Notes under the pieces: model-generated
Databases searched by the model: none
What the model was told of the DNA's origin: nothing
The model's input: the letters and a program-made list of their open reading frames with translations, nothing else
Program-made: the position numbers and the translations under genes
From: Diphasiastrum complanatum
Lineage: Eukaryota > Streptophyta > Lycopodiopsida > Lycopodiales > Lycopodiaceae
Assembly: GCA_029204225.1 (NCBI GenBank)
Contig: CM055100.1
Span: 3,002,589-3,066,588, forward strand
Direction: 5' to 3'
DNA: 64,000 nucleotides
Part shown: positions 41,951 to 53,069 of the stretch, piece by piece
How the letters are laid out: each line of letters begins with the position of its first letter
Position numbering within the stretch: position 1 is the stretch's first letter

Positions 41951-42618
41951 TGATTACTTGTGTTAAAATTATTTTGTAGATTTGAACGTAGTCAATGATT
42001 TGGAGAGTGACAACAAGAAATTTTTGAATACCACAATCAACATGAGGTTGAAAAGGGTTTCTTCCTCAACAAGTTTAAAGCCAAAGAATAAATTTTTTTA
42101 AAAGCATGACGAAAGAAACAAACTGACATTGGTACAATCTAAAGCCTCCTACCAAATAATTGATGATAGTCAAGAAACAAGAAAAGCAACTAGTCCAACA
42201 CATTCGTTTCGAGATCAAGATTTGCGAAGTTCCAAAATGATGGATCACTAAAAAAATTGAAAAAGCATTTGGAACACATGCTAGGACAAAGGCAATAGGC
42301 AATGCGGTACTTTTGAGATTCTTCTTTTTTTGCTAGTTAATATCATTGTCCATGACACAAAGAATAAACTAACTCACAATTGGACTTTGGATTGAACTTT
42401 TAGGTTGAAGAAACATTAGTGGTGACTAGAATCAATCAAAGTTTATACGAGATCGTCTACTCGATATGCAAAATTTTGAACTTTGTAAACAAAGAAAAAC
42501 TCACCATATTGTTGCCTTTGTAAAAAAGAAACAACCGCTACAAAAGTTGGGAATTTACGAGCAAAGGTTGTCAAATTAGATGGGTCTTCAATGGAAGTCA
42601 TTCTAAAGAATACGTGGA
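41951..42618. other. unannotated AT-rich sequence
   Basis: No motif recognised in either strand. Confidence 0.3.
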
Positions 42619-43443
42619 TGTTGGAGGTATTCTCAACAAAGTGTAAATAAATAAAATCCTCCAATAAAATGTGTTGCGAGGGCATAGCATCCTGCGTGTA
42701 TAAGCCCATGGCCCAATGAGCACGCAATTGAAGTTGTAAATAAAATAAACTTGACTTGGGCCTTGTAATTAAAATAAAACTAGAGGCCCAATGTCATTTT
42801 TAAACTTATAGATCACTTTTTAGAGTTGGGTCCAAATTGGGACTCACATGAATCTTGTGATTTCTAATGTACTTTTTGTGGACCCTTGGATCAAGTTGGG
42901 TCCAAGATGAATGGTTAGGATCATTGTGAATATTAGCCAATAAGATTGAGGGGCAAGGGCCTTCCCCATTTATAAAAAGGCACCATTTGTACACTATTTC
43001 CATGCTTAATGAGAAGGAGAAAAATCTTACCAGTTTTGGAAGAGAAGCATCATCATTTGCTATTCACTACTTGCTATTGCTCTTGGTTGTGTTTTCTATT
43101 GCTTTCTATTTCCATGTTTATTGTTTGCCATAGTGAATGTTTTTCCATTAGCAAGCATAAGGAGCATTTGAGCTAACCTCCACCCTCACTCTCTTTCTCT
43201 CTCTTTCTCTTCTCTTCTCTTCTCAATCTCTTTTTCTCCATTCCTTCCCTTCAACCAAACTATGATGAATGTTAGTGTAGAGGAGTAGAATTAAAGAGGA
43301 GTAGTATAGTGGTGAGTAGAGTTAAAGGAGAAAGTAGGAAACTAACTGAAAGTAGCATCTATGCATAGTTAGGCACCTATCCAATGATCTAACCTTTGTT
43401 GACAGGTGAAAGGGCTATACTACGAGAGAACTTCGACCCCACA
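42619..43443 (+). mobile_element. gypsy 5' LTR, copy C of the CT-leader family
   Basis: Probable start TGTTGGAGG, end CCCCACA, directly followed by a primer-binding site. Inside are TTGCGAGGGCA, AGAGGCCCAATGTCATTTT and GGGACTCACATGAATCTTGTG, a TATAAAAAGGCACC box at 42971-42984, and a CT-rich stretch at about 43190-43250. These blocks match LTR copies A and B in order, making this the copy that proves the family is an LTR retrotransposon. The left edge is less sure than the right. Confidence 0.7.
42971..42980 (+). promoter_or_regulatory. LTR TATA box
   Basis: TATAAAAAGG within LTR copy C; transcription would start about 30 bases downstream. Confidence 0.6.
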
Positions 43444-43444
43444 G

Positions 43445-43462
43445 TGGCGCCGTTGCCGGGGA
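43445..43462 (+). promoter_or_regulatory. gypsy primer-binding site
   Basis: TGGCGCCGTTGCCGGGGA is the primer site widely seen in plant gypsy elements (tRNA-Asp type, as I recall for Athila-like groups). It follows the LTR end by one base. Confidence 0.85.
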
Positions 43463-44690
43463 TAGGTTTCCACTAACTAGTTTAGTTGCATTTTAGCTAT
43501 TTTCTTGCTTTTTAGAGTAGTTTAGGTTGATTTTTGGGAGTTTAAAGTTAGTTTTATGTATTTTTTGTGTTTGGACTGTTCACAGCTAGCAAAGGAGGTG
43601 TAAGAGGGTAGAGGAGGCCCTGAACAATCTCTAAGGGCTTGAAACTTAAACCAATCATCCAAAAAACTCAAAAAACACACCAATCTGCATTTTGGAGGGA
43701 AAAAGAGCCAAAAAATTCATCAGATTTTTATATCTCTAGAATCAGTGGGAATTAACCCTTGCATGACTGGCAGCAGCTCCAAGGTACTGTCCCAGACCTA
43801 CATAGAAGCCCGCGAGAGTTAGTTCCAAGCAGATTGTAAAAATCAGAGAAAAATCATAAAAAATTCAAAAAACCCTTGAAAAAATCCAAAAAAATTTAAA
43901 TCTTCATAAGAACTCTCGCAGAGCCCTCTGAAGTTCCATCTCAGTGAGACCAGGACACAGAGAAGCTTGCAAGAGTTAGTTTGATGATTAAGTGCCTGTG
44001 CGAGAGTTCCTAGTGACAGAAAAGACGAGAAAGTACCAGTGAACCCTTGCGGACAATGAAATTTTCAATTCCAGTGGTCAAGAACTCTCGCAGAGGATTC
44101 CGAAGTTTCATCTCAGTGAGACCAGGACACAGAAGAGCTTGTGAGAGTTAGTTTGATTCCAGTGAGCTAAAAATTGGATTTAAGTGCTAAAAAATCACTA
44201 AAAAGTGAAGATCCAGCAAATCCTTCCAGTAAGAACTCTCACAGACCCTCTCAATTGATTTAGAATGTCAAATTACATCAGTGATGAAGCCTGCGAGAGT
44301 TAGTATGAAGATCTGGTGAAGATCAAGCACAAAAAGTGATTTTGAACCCTCGCAGACAGTGAAATTTTTACATCCTGCGAGAGTTAACTCTCGCAGAGAA
44401 TTCTATAGTGAGATCTGATCCAGATCCAGCTACTGTGAAGCTTGCGAGAGTTACTTCCCAAAGATCTGAAAGATATCAAGTTTTTTACCTGCAAAAACAG
44501 CTAAAGAACCCTCGCATAGCCAACCCTTGCACAAGATAACCCTCGCAGACTAGATCAGTCGAAAGATCTGCATCAGATCTAGCTACTGTCAAAATCTCAG
44601 GTCAATCAGTGCAAGGAGTAAAAATTTATCAAGGAAAAACCACCGTAAAAGGCCTAAAATTCATTCCGGTCGATCAGATCGATCAAATCC
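43463..44690 (+). repeat. gypsy leader with GCGAGAGTT array
   Basis: This untranslated stretch between primer site and gag holds about sixteen GCGAGAGTT/AACTCTCGC motifs or one-base variants from 43811 to 44546. It includes the perfect palindrome TGCGAGAGTTAACTCTCGCA at 44376-44395. A tandem duplication of about 172 bases (43911 and 44083 starts) contains the block TCTCAGTGAGACCAGGACAC. It could shape packaging or dimerisation RNA hairpins; that is inference. Confidence 0.75.
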
Positions 44691-45315
44691 TTGAAGATCC
44701 AGACTGCATCCTACTGTATAAGCAAGATCCAATCACTTTGGAACCCACCATCGGATAAATCTAAGATCGAGACGATCAATATCACGAAGGATAGTAAATC
44801 AGGCACCACACCTTCCCAGATTAGCAGCTGTGCAACAAGAGGCAAAACTGGAACCAGCACCAATGGATCCAATGGGCCAACCCGTACCTGTCACAACCTT
44901 GCATGTAGTTTGGAGAGCACCATGGATGGAGATACCAAAATATGATGGATCATCAGATCCCATCCGATTCCTCCAAATCTACGAGCAAGCATGTGAAATC
45001 TACGGCGAACGAACACCTGCAGAGAAGCTGATGCTATTTCCTATGTCTTTGCTTGGAGTGACTCAGAATTGGTTTTTCAACCTGTCAGAGGAAGAGAAAT
45101 CCGCCTGGGAAGCAGTTAAAGCGGCTCTCATTACGCGCTTCAAACCAAGAAAGTTCCTGGAAGACCCGTTTCTCCTGCTAAGCAAGGTCAAGATGGGAAA
45201 ACGAGAAAGGGTCCGGGACTATATTGAACGGGTCAAACATCTACGATCCAAGTGTAGTGTAGTCCTGACTCCTGATCATGCGGTGATTATGTGGTTCCTA
45301 ACCGGATTACCATGA
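44691..45315 (+). pseudogene. Ty3/gypsy gag (capsid) fragment
   Basis: The clear part (44830-45315) reads WMEIPKYDGSSDPIRFLQIY, LMLFPMSLLGVTQNWFFNLS, WEAVKAALITRFKP and RERVRDYIERVKHLRSKC: the retrotransposon gag domain (capsid). The frame upstream of the first ATG at 44863 is open to about 44830; another open frame at 44691-44945 overlaps it. It stops at TGA after FLTGLP; in the next frame MKHIRELKRREQYATLQEAM continues the gag alignment, so there is a lesion. No protease or pol follows on this strand. Gag would form the particle; the copy is truncated. Confidence 0.8.
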
Positions 45316-45749
45316 AGCACATAAGAGAACTGAAACGACGAGAGCAGTATGCTACTCTGCAAGAAGCTATGGAAGATGCCACCAGGGAAGAAAATGAGTC
45401 ACTTTATTATACACATGACTTTTCTTTCAAACATTTTAAACACCAGTGACAATAACCATCATCCATTTGAGATCTATCTATGCATAAGAGACAGTTTGGG
45501 TTTAAGAAATTCTATGAGATTTTATAAATTATGATATACCTTTAGGGATCCGGATCTATATCTTATAATTTTCCAAAATACCCTGAAACAATTAACCAAT
45601 GGATTCATCTGTTAGTCTACCTTTGGAATCAATGATATTCCATACCATCAATTTTTCCTCCAAAAAAAAATTCTTTGCCTATAGATTTGATCACCAAAAA
45701 ATCAAAAAGATTAATTGGCTATCCTATATCCAATCATAGGATTCGTTTT
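45316..45749. other. end of gag relic and junction sequence
   Basis: The first 90 bases continue the gag relic in another frame. The rest, to about 45740, shows no motif; the junction with the opposite-strand RT fragment lies within it. Confidence 0.35.
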
Positions 45750-46121
45750 TCAACCAATTCTAGAAGATACTTCAAGCCATCGAATTCTCTCATGTTCTTT
45801 AAGTAATTCACTGTAAATGAAAATATCATCTAAGAATATCACTAGGCATTGACCCAAGTATGGACAAGAAATATCGTTCATAAATTGTTGAAATAATCCA
45901 ATGTATTCATTACTAAAAGGAACCATTAAGAATTCAAACCAAGCAAAGTAACACAATAATAGATGTCGAATATCTTTACGAAAATCGGTACGAGGAATTT
46001 CATTCCTTCCAAAAAGATCTTTAAACACCTTATCAAATATTCCGGAAATCTCAAAAATCCATCTGTATTTTGCATACCGTATAGGCACATATCTATTCCA
46101 ACCAGGCACTGGAGAACCCAT
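45750..46121 (-). pseudogene. Ty3/gypsy reverse-transcriptase fragment
   Basis: Reads RTDFRKDIRHLLLCYFAWFE, then FLMVPF, FQQFMNDISCPYLGQCLVIF and LDDIFIYSELLKEHER. This is the central RT palm with the catalytic FLDD box (the F/Y-x-D-D motif), intact in sequence though flanked by foreign DNA. No RNase H or integrase follows. It differs in character from the gypsy copies at 37 and 44 kb and may be a separate family. Confidence 0.8.
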
Positions 46122-46945
46122 AAATTTTGTTCCTGATGGATACCAATGTAAAAACCATTGAAGTATATTAATTCATTTCATTATTCTATTTATGCAAAAA
46201 AGCTATTTGGAAGCTTCTTGCATTACTGGGACTGAAAACTCCAAATGATCAAGATTTTTTATCTCTGCTTACCTATAAAATATAGGTTTCCACAAAAGCA
46301 GGGGAAAAGATCATCAGTTATTTAGCAGGGAGTAAACAATTTCAAGGAGGTGATCGCTCTCTCTACACAGCCTTACATTCTACTCACAGCTGAAGAGTTA
46401 GCACAATTGCACTTCCAATCAATGTTCCCAAAACATGCAAGTTCACAACAGGATGTACGTAGGGAAAAACCTCTAATCCTCAACTTGCAATCCTTGGAAC
46501 CCTATTTTTCTTTCACTAACAGTTCATATCACTGGATAAATTGATTTGTAACCAATCTTTCAATGAACAGAAGCTAAAAAACATGACTTAGGACATTATT
46601 CATGCAAATTATGCTATTCCATGACTAAGTAGAATCAGGCTATTAGACAAGCAACATGACCTTCCACAACAGATCATTCTACCTCAATCGAAAGCTTCCC
46701 CAAGAAACAGGAGATTCCAAATGAATTCACACTAATTCTCAACATCTTTACCAAAATAGAACATGTAGAAGAGCACTCTACCACCAATTTCAAAAAGCAT
46801 GCTTCAAACAAGAATTAGTGAAATCATATTTGAATTTCTCTCAAGAAATTAGCACTCCATCCGGGATTTGTGCATCCAAGCGCTTTCAACTTCCAATCTG
46901 ATATAGAGCTTGTCTCCATCCCATCCAAGACTGCATCTTAGCCGA
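46122..46945. other. unannotated sequence between two LTR-junction-like motifs
   Basis: GATACCAATGTAAAAACCA occurs at 46139-46157 and again at 46951-46969. The second is a real primer site/LTR junction; the first may be a coincidence or an older copy. No gene is seen between them. Confidence 0.35.
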
Positions 46946-46957
46946 GCTCTGATACCA
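46946..46957 (-). promoter_or_regulatory. primer-binding site (initiator-Met type)
   Basis: The minus strand reads TGGTATCAGAGC exactly, followed by CTCGGC, next to an LTR end TTTTTACA. Confidence 0.75.
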
Positions 46958-46958
46958 A

Positions 46959-47397
46959 TGTAAAAACCAACAGAAATGCTACTAAGATGAGGACAAGATC
47001 AACACACATAGAAACAAGTGGGAGTCAAACCACCCATCCAATTGAGATGTATCCGAACACCTCACCCCCGAGCCATGGCAAGTGAATACTTGAGGAGGGG
47101 AGAAAAACTTGGCAACCAAGAGCCAAAGCTTAGAATGGATACATAGAGGTAAGTAGCTTGTGCATGCATCCATGCAACCTCCCAAGCAGTCCATCTAAAG
47201 TATAGGTCACATATCCCATGCTATCCTCATGCATATGACCAATCACAAGCCATGCATGCTCCACATGTCTCAACAGGAGTGTTTGGGTCCTCTCAAGATT
47301 ATTAGTTACAAACTGGCCTTGACATGGAATTAAATCGAGGCGTAACTCACAATCTCGAATACCCGAGGGCTGGTCCACCATATTAGTGGCCGTAACA
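46959..47397 (-). mobile_element. LTR of a minus-strand retroelement
   Basis: About 439 bases. On the minus strand it starts TGTTACGGCC at 47397 and ends GGTTTTTACA at 46959, beside the primer site. It contains an 83-codon open frame without known homology, as is common in LTRs. Confidence 0.55.
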
Positions 47398-48995
47398 GTT
47401 CTACAATAGTCATGATATGATTCGTAGATTCACTTACAAAAATACAACAAATGAATTACCAGATGTTTAGGATAAAGCTAGTCCAGTTATGGATCTTGTA
47501 GATTGATTCTTTGCCCAATTTTCGAGTTCCTAGGCATATCTAGTGAATATGGAAAGGCAGTGAAGCTCTACTTGCCAAACGTTAAGGCTGCAGCTGCAAT
47601 AGCCTGGCTTAAGAAGAAGCGACCTAAACTTTTAAGGCTTAAACCTTGATTGAGGGCTAAACTAAACATGCATCAATTCCCATTAAAAAATCCCTACGCA
47701 GGCATGCAAACAATGCATGATCCATGAAAATTCCTACAAAGGCATGATTCATAAGGCCAAAAAAGCAGCAAATGTGGTGCTTTACTATGCATGATTAAAA
47801 CTTTGTTTTAGTTTACGTTACTGTTTGCAACATTAATGAAATGATTTGACAGATTCTTCGAAAGACAAATGTTTGAAAAGTTCTAGGGTTAAGACAAAAC
47901 CGAGATAGTTGAGCTACTAGCCAATGGTTAACTATCTATCATGTACTTTAGGCCACAATTTAATCTCTGTTGAGTCTAAACCCTAAGCTACAAGCCTTAA
48001 CTAATTTAGCTATGGTTCATGACAGCTTAATGTGATGCTTAATGACATGCAAACCCAGTTTGAAAGCTCTTTTGAATCATTCTTACTAACATGAAACAAC
48101 ACCACATCTCTTCTTAAATAACTTGACCAGAAGAATGGACGGCCAAACTTGATAGTCTGAAAATACAAAACGCAATAGTTGAATATGCTTGAATCATCAA
48201 GGATATCAAAATATCCTTCTCTTGCCAAAGGTGCCCATGTAATATTTCAGTGGTATAAGATCTAGTGTTCCATTCAACTCTGGTACACACAAAACTATAA
48301 GATTTCAAACGAATATTCCCAAAGAATGTTCCAAATGCTAAATACAACATTGGTTGAGTGCAACCCTTCTGTTGTTTCCTTTTTTTAGAGCCACTATGGT
48401 ATCTGAAACTGTTTTCTACAACACTGAAATTCTATTTTGCTTGACTGCTCAGACAAGTAGGAGTATTTTATCTCATGCCTCGTAGAGGATCAAGGTGAGC
48501 TGAGAATACAGTCATCACAGCAGTTGTAGAAGAGTACACCATGAAAAGAAACCAAATAGTACCACAAAATCTGTAAAGTAGTTAAACTTCTTGATACCTC
48601 CATTATTTCCTGTAGTCGAGGATTCGATAGCCATCAAAAGAAGAACAAGTGTAGTATACCGTCAGAGAAGTTCATTAAAAAGCTGCAGGGTGATTTATCA
48701 CCTAAGCATAACATCATCTCATCATACGGATTGATTAAACTCCTCTTATGGTTTTGGTTTTAAATTACAATACTTCAGTCGATTTAAAACCAGCGTAAAT
48801 AAAAAAGCTACAGATCAAAATCCTACAAAAGCTATATGTATGCACGCCTTTTTACATGTGAAGTTTCCATCCCCCGAAACTGCGGGGGAGGCAGAGTATT
48901 TTATCCAATCCATGCCATTTGAAGCTGACGCGACGGCGGGCAGAGAACCGCGGCTCGCTTGTTATACAAAATGTGCCTGCAAGAGACAAGGCTCG
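47398..48995. other. unannotated sequence
   Basis: 1.6 kb without recognised coding or repeat structure. A slightly GC-richer patch at 48880-48965 (GGGGGAGGCAG, GCGACGGCGGGC) precedes the tandem duplication and might be a gene-proximal region, but I cannot name a gene. Confidence 0.3.
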
Positions 48996-49212
48996 CCTCA
49001 CTAAACCCTAACGATGCTCTCAATAGAGTCGCAGCTCTACAGATTTTCATCTAATGTTGGAGCTAAAGCTTTCTATCCATTCTCCTACCTCAGCGTCTGT
49101 CGGGCTTCCTCACTAAACTCTAACGATGCCCTCAACAGAGTCAGAGCTCTACAGATTTTCATCAAACGTTGCAGCTAAAGCTTTCTATCCATTCTTCTAC
49201 CTCAGCGTCTGT
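48996..49212. repeat. 112-bp tandem duplication
   Basis: Two units starting CCTCACTAAAC (48996 and 49108) and ending CTACCTCAGCGTCTGT, differing at few positions. Confidence 0.9.
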
Positions 49213-49269
49213 ACACTTTTCAAACTTTCATTGGATTTTTGCTATAGTCACAACATTTCATGGCAGCAT

Positions 49270-49980
49270 TCTTCTTCAATGCATAAGGAAAAAAAACAAC
49301 TCATTGTTCATTCATTCATTCGTCATTATGTCTGCAGGAAGAAGGAATAAAGATACATCACCTTTGTGGCACAAAACACTCTTTACTGCTACGCAATCGT
49401 TTGTCTATGCAGTAGAAAATAAAAAGTATTGCCTCTGTGGTTCACTAAAAGCTTTCATTATGCCTTTTTTACTGACGCTATGTCCGTTATGTCCAATAGT
49501 AAAATCCCGAACAACACTCTTCATTAGCAAATTAAAGTCAGTAGCATGCAATCGAAATAGCAAGCAACTACCTATAACCACTGTACCAGAAACAAATATA
49601 CAGAATATCTTCTATTCGCACAAATTCTTACTACCCTGATTTGTAGCATTGTTTTGTGAAAAAAAAACCACTCACTCTTCGTTCATTCATTCATCATTCT
49701 GTCTGCAGGAAGACGGAATAAAAGCATATCATCTTTGTGGCACAAAACACTCTTTATTGCTACACAATCCTATGTAGTAGAAGCTAAAAAGCATTGCCTC
49801 TATGGTTCGCTATAAGCTTTTGTTATGCCCTTTTCACTGACGCTATGTGCGTTATGTTCAATAGTAAAATCCTGAACAAGACACTCTTCCTTAGCAAATA
49901 AATTAAAGTCAGTAGCATGCAACCAAAATAGCAAGCAACTACCTACAACCACTGTACCAGGAACAAATATACAGAATTCA
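49270..49980. repeat. tandem duplication of about 370 bp
   Basis: Two diverged units, both with GTCTGCAGGAAGA (49330 and 49701), CTTTGTGGCACAAAACACTC, TGACGCTATGT and CAAGCAACTACCTA, at a period of about 371 bases. No protein-like frame is conserved in both copies, so I see no coding role. Confidence 0.85.
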
Positions 49981-50142
49981 TTTGATTTCTTTTCTTTTCT
50001 ACTAAGTAGGTACCGAATGAACAAAACAGTCTTCTGATTCAACAAATCTTCTCTGCCAAAACTTACAATGATCTTCCAAGATATAGCCAGCAGCAATCCA
50101 ACTAATGTTGATGCTTTGGTCTGCAGCAGCACGTCCCTTTGG

Positions 50143-50150
50143 ATTCTAAG
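50143..50150. other. hAT target-site duplication, left
   Basis: ATTCTAAG, repeated exactly on the other side of the 805-base element. Confidence 0.85.
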
Positions 50151-50855
50151 CATAGTTGCAGCGCGATTCCCGAATCGAGATTCCGATTCGCGATTCAGGA
50201 TTTTCCCATAATCGTGTAGAATCGATTTTTTTTTTTTCTTTTTGAAATTTTTTTAGGCAATATGGGTATCAGATGAAAGCTCTGATCGAGGGGATTATGA
50301 TTGTGTAGTTTGCCGACTGTTTCGGGTGCGAAACACCAAAAAGTGTGTTTTCACTCGGGGAGTTGGAAGGCCAAATCATGAAGAGGCCTTAACGTCGGGG
50401 CCGGGGTCTACCGGTAGCCCCCGGACCCTGCCGTTGGGGGGCGTTGCCCCCCAAACCCCCCACCAGGGGGCTACCGCCCCTCGAACCCCCCTTTTCCCGG
50501 GGGGCTACTATCCCCTGAACCCCCTAGAGCTTCTTGCTATATAGACACTGTAGATAAAAATGCCACCGCCCCCCTTTAGATAAAAATGGGGTCCAAATGC
50601 GCGCCGAGAAGGGCCCAATATTTATGCCCCCATTGCACTCACATCTCCAGTGAACCAATTGCAAAAGTGATCACCATCCATACAATTGATAGTCCAAACT
50701 GTAGCATTAACATTTACTGAAAACCAGAGCAATTGACAATCGGATAGCTACTGAAAATAAGATCTGTTTGTGCCTCATCTACTGCACTTCTGAGAGGCAA
50801 AACGTTGGTTTGACCATTGATCCCCTAAAAAAATTTCAGCAATAAGCTATTTTTC

Positions 50856-50886
<31 letters not shown>

Positions 50887-50955
50887 GCGATTCTGGGTCG
50901 CGAATCGCGACCCGCGAATTGCAGACCCAGCGAATCGAGATTCGCTGCAACTATG
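50151..50955. mobile_element. non-autonomous hAT element with 8-bp target duplication
   Basis: 805 bases bounded by inverted repeats CATAGTTGCAGCG (left) and CGCTGCAACTATG (right). Flanked by perfect 8-base direct repeats ATTCTAAG at 50143-50150 and 50956-50963, the hallmark length of hAT insertions. The left end matches the larger element at 6093 (about 180 bases, including GGCAATATGGGTATCAGATG). The middle is C/G-rich (50390-50520, with repeated GGGGGCT and CCCCC) and codes for nothing recognisable. Both ends contain GAATCG...CGATTC self-complementary motifs. Confidence 0.9.
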
Positions 50956-50963
50956 ATTCTAAG
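50956..50963. other. hAT target-site duplication, right
   Basis: ATTCTAAG, matching the left copy exactly, which suggests a fairly recent insertion. Confidence 0.85.
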
Positions 50964-51984
50964 TAGGCAGCATCCATGCCTCACTCTTCTGTTATAGTGA
51001 AAGCATGTACTCTTTCTTTGCTTTCTTTTCTTTTTGCTTTTGCATACCTTTTTAAGATTTTTGGGCACGTTAGTTTAGCCGCCATCAACAAAGTTTCATG
51101 CCTTAAAAGCTTAGGCCACCCGCACAAATTACCTTTTAACGTTGACTTTTTTTCATCTCCATTAACCGACCTCAACACATAGTATTAATAGCCTTTGCAA
51201 GGCAAGGCTAACAAAATCCTCAATTCACAAAGCTAATACTTCAATATAGGATCAAAACTTGAGCAAGGATTTTTCATTTTATAATTTCTCAGCCGACCCG
51301 GTGAATACCCGTACATTTTCTTTTATGCTATCGGTTTTTTGACAATGAGGCTTGAGCACAACATTTAGACAAGGTGATTGATATATAACTAGAAGCTTTG
51401 CCTTATGCAGGGCATTCAAATAGTTGAAAAATAAAAAATAAACATTGCATTCTAGAAAATTAAAAGGACAAACAAAACTCATTTTAATGCTTATCATTTG
51501 CAAGTGACACCTTAGTTTTTAGCATATGGTCACAAAAACTTACCACTATAGCACCAAAGCTAAAAACCCTAAACATCTACAAAGAAAACTACATGCAAAA
51601 ATCAAATTATATTTTGTCCATTCAGAAGCCCATAGACTTTCTTGTGTACACTATAATGCTCAGTTATGGGTAAGAAAGCCCAAAAGAAAGTAACTGAACT
51701 ACGTACAGTGTCAAAGGGAAGAAGGATTACTCAAACCAACAAGTTCAAGGAAAACCTTTCTCTCTCCAATACTCACATGATCAAAGAGAACGGATGCCAA
51801 TAGCAGATTCAGATTAAAATCAAGATAGTTTTCTCGAAACATCAGGCAATTTCATTTTCATCCAGTTCCAAGGCCACGCAAAAGTAATCATCATCGCCAT
51901 CCCAATTATCAACATGATTGATATATGCACTCATTTAATTCTGCTAAAGGACACCAGACTCTCAAAGAGATCCCCATGCACCAC
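50964..51984. other. unannotated sequence 3' of the hydrolase-like exon
   Basis: No coding motif recognised. Because the next feature is read on the minus strand, this would be its 3' flank or terminal untranslated region. Confidence 0.3.
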
Positions 51985-52571
51985 TCATCTAGAAGCATTG
52001 AACTTAGAGACATGTAGATCAAACCATTCAAATATGTTATCTGATTGTAAGCTGGTCATTTCATGATACCATTCAGCTCTTCCTGAATATGGTGCTCCCA
52101 CTTGAGCTTCCCAGACCTATCTTCAGGCAGCACGCCACGTTTCCTCACAGACATCTGCCAATTCATAGCTCTTGAATTTTTCTTCAGAAACCCACTTTGA
52201 TCTACAAAACCATTTTCCCTCAACAGAGTATAGATACTCTCAGAAAGCTTCTGGTCAAAGTCAGGAATTCATTCTAAAAAGAAATGCGGAGTCAATGGAA
52301 TCTCAGGGCATTTCACTTCTGTTGTGAGCACGCCCTTGCTGCTAAGAAGTTCCATTGCCTTCTGTTCTAAATAAGCTCTCTTTGCATCTCGAATGGTGTG
52401 GGGATTTTCCATTGTGTGATACGGAATCTCGACATTTTTTAAAGAATCGGTGGAGTAAGCAACAAGTGGTGAAAATTCGAATTCCTCTTCTTGAGAATAA
52501 CTTTTTTGAGGTGTAATCGGTTGTGTGGTATGTGCACTACCAGGTATATGATCGATTCGATTATTAAGCAC
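51985..52571 (-). pseudogene. conserved plant protein C-terminal exon, possibly alpha/beta-hydrolase-like
   Basis: The minus strand reads HTIRDAKRAYLEQKAMELLS, CPEIPLTPHFFLE, a TGA, then IPDFDQKLSESIYTLLREN, GFVDQSGFLKKNSRAMNWQM and KWEHHIQEELN. After a frame change near 52075 it continues YHEMTSLQSDNIFEWFDLHV and stops at 51985. The block HIQEELN...YHEMTSLQ...IFEWF is one I recall from the C-terminus of plant proteins annotated as alpha/beta hydrolases, but I cannot confirm the name. The reading is continuous except for one stop and one frameshift, so it is a young pseudogene or contains two sequence errors. Upstream exons are not found; gypsy DNA lies there. Confidence 0.55.
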
Positions 52572-52821
52572 TTCAAATTAGTATTTTGGAAGTATATTTC
52601 GGATTTCTTGATTCACTTGTGTTGTTGATTGCTTCGGTAGGAGCACTTTTCCGATAGCAAGGGGTTCATTTGGAGGTAATGCTGGTTTTTACGGCATCTT
52701 TGTGATCACATATTTAGTATTTTATGTGGTTGTTTTGGACTGTCTTTTGCTTTGTTTGATTGAGCTGGGTTTGGCAAAAATTTTAATGGAGGCTAATAAA
52801 AGATGCTCAACACTGTTTTCT
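52572..52821. other. sequence upstream of hydrolase-like exon
   Basis: Possibly intronic (minus-strand TTTGAAG/TGCTT acceptor-like site at about 52572). No exon recognised. Confidence 0.3.
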
Positions 52822-52993
52822 AATTTCCTTCTCTTAAATTTTCAAACCAGATATCGACTATAATCCTTAAAGGATTTCTGTAATATCAAAATATCCTATC
52901 ATTTCTGATTATTGAAACAGGTCCGTCATCTATTCATATAACAAATTCCTCCTAGAATCTATGATAGATGTTTCTCCTTGATAACTCTCTTTT
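52822..52993. repeat. 172-bp inverted repeat, left arm
   Basis: Reverse-complement partner of 54261-54432, roughly nine of ten bases matching by eye, for example CTATAATCCTTAAAGGATTT here against AAATCCTTTAAGGATTATAG there. The loop of about 1.27 kb contains a gypsy gag piece. Confidence 0.85.
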
Positions 52994-53069
52994 CTTTCTA
53001 TTGCTTACTCCACCGATTCTGATTGAAACGGGTGACTTAAGTTGGATTCCTAGTGGAATTCCGTAAGGC

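Noticed and set aside
49800-50153. 117-codon minus-strand frame next to the short hAT
   Set aside because: It spans a duplicated non-coding block whose other copy is not open in the same frame.
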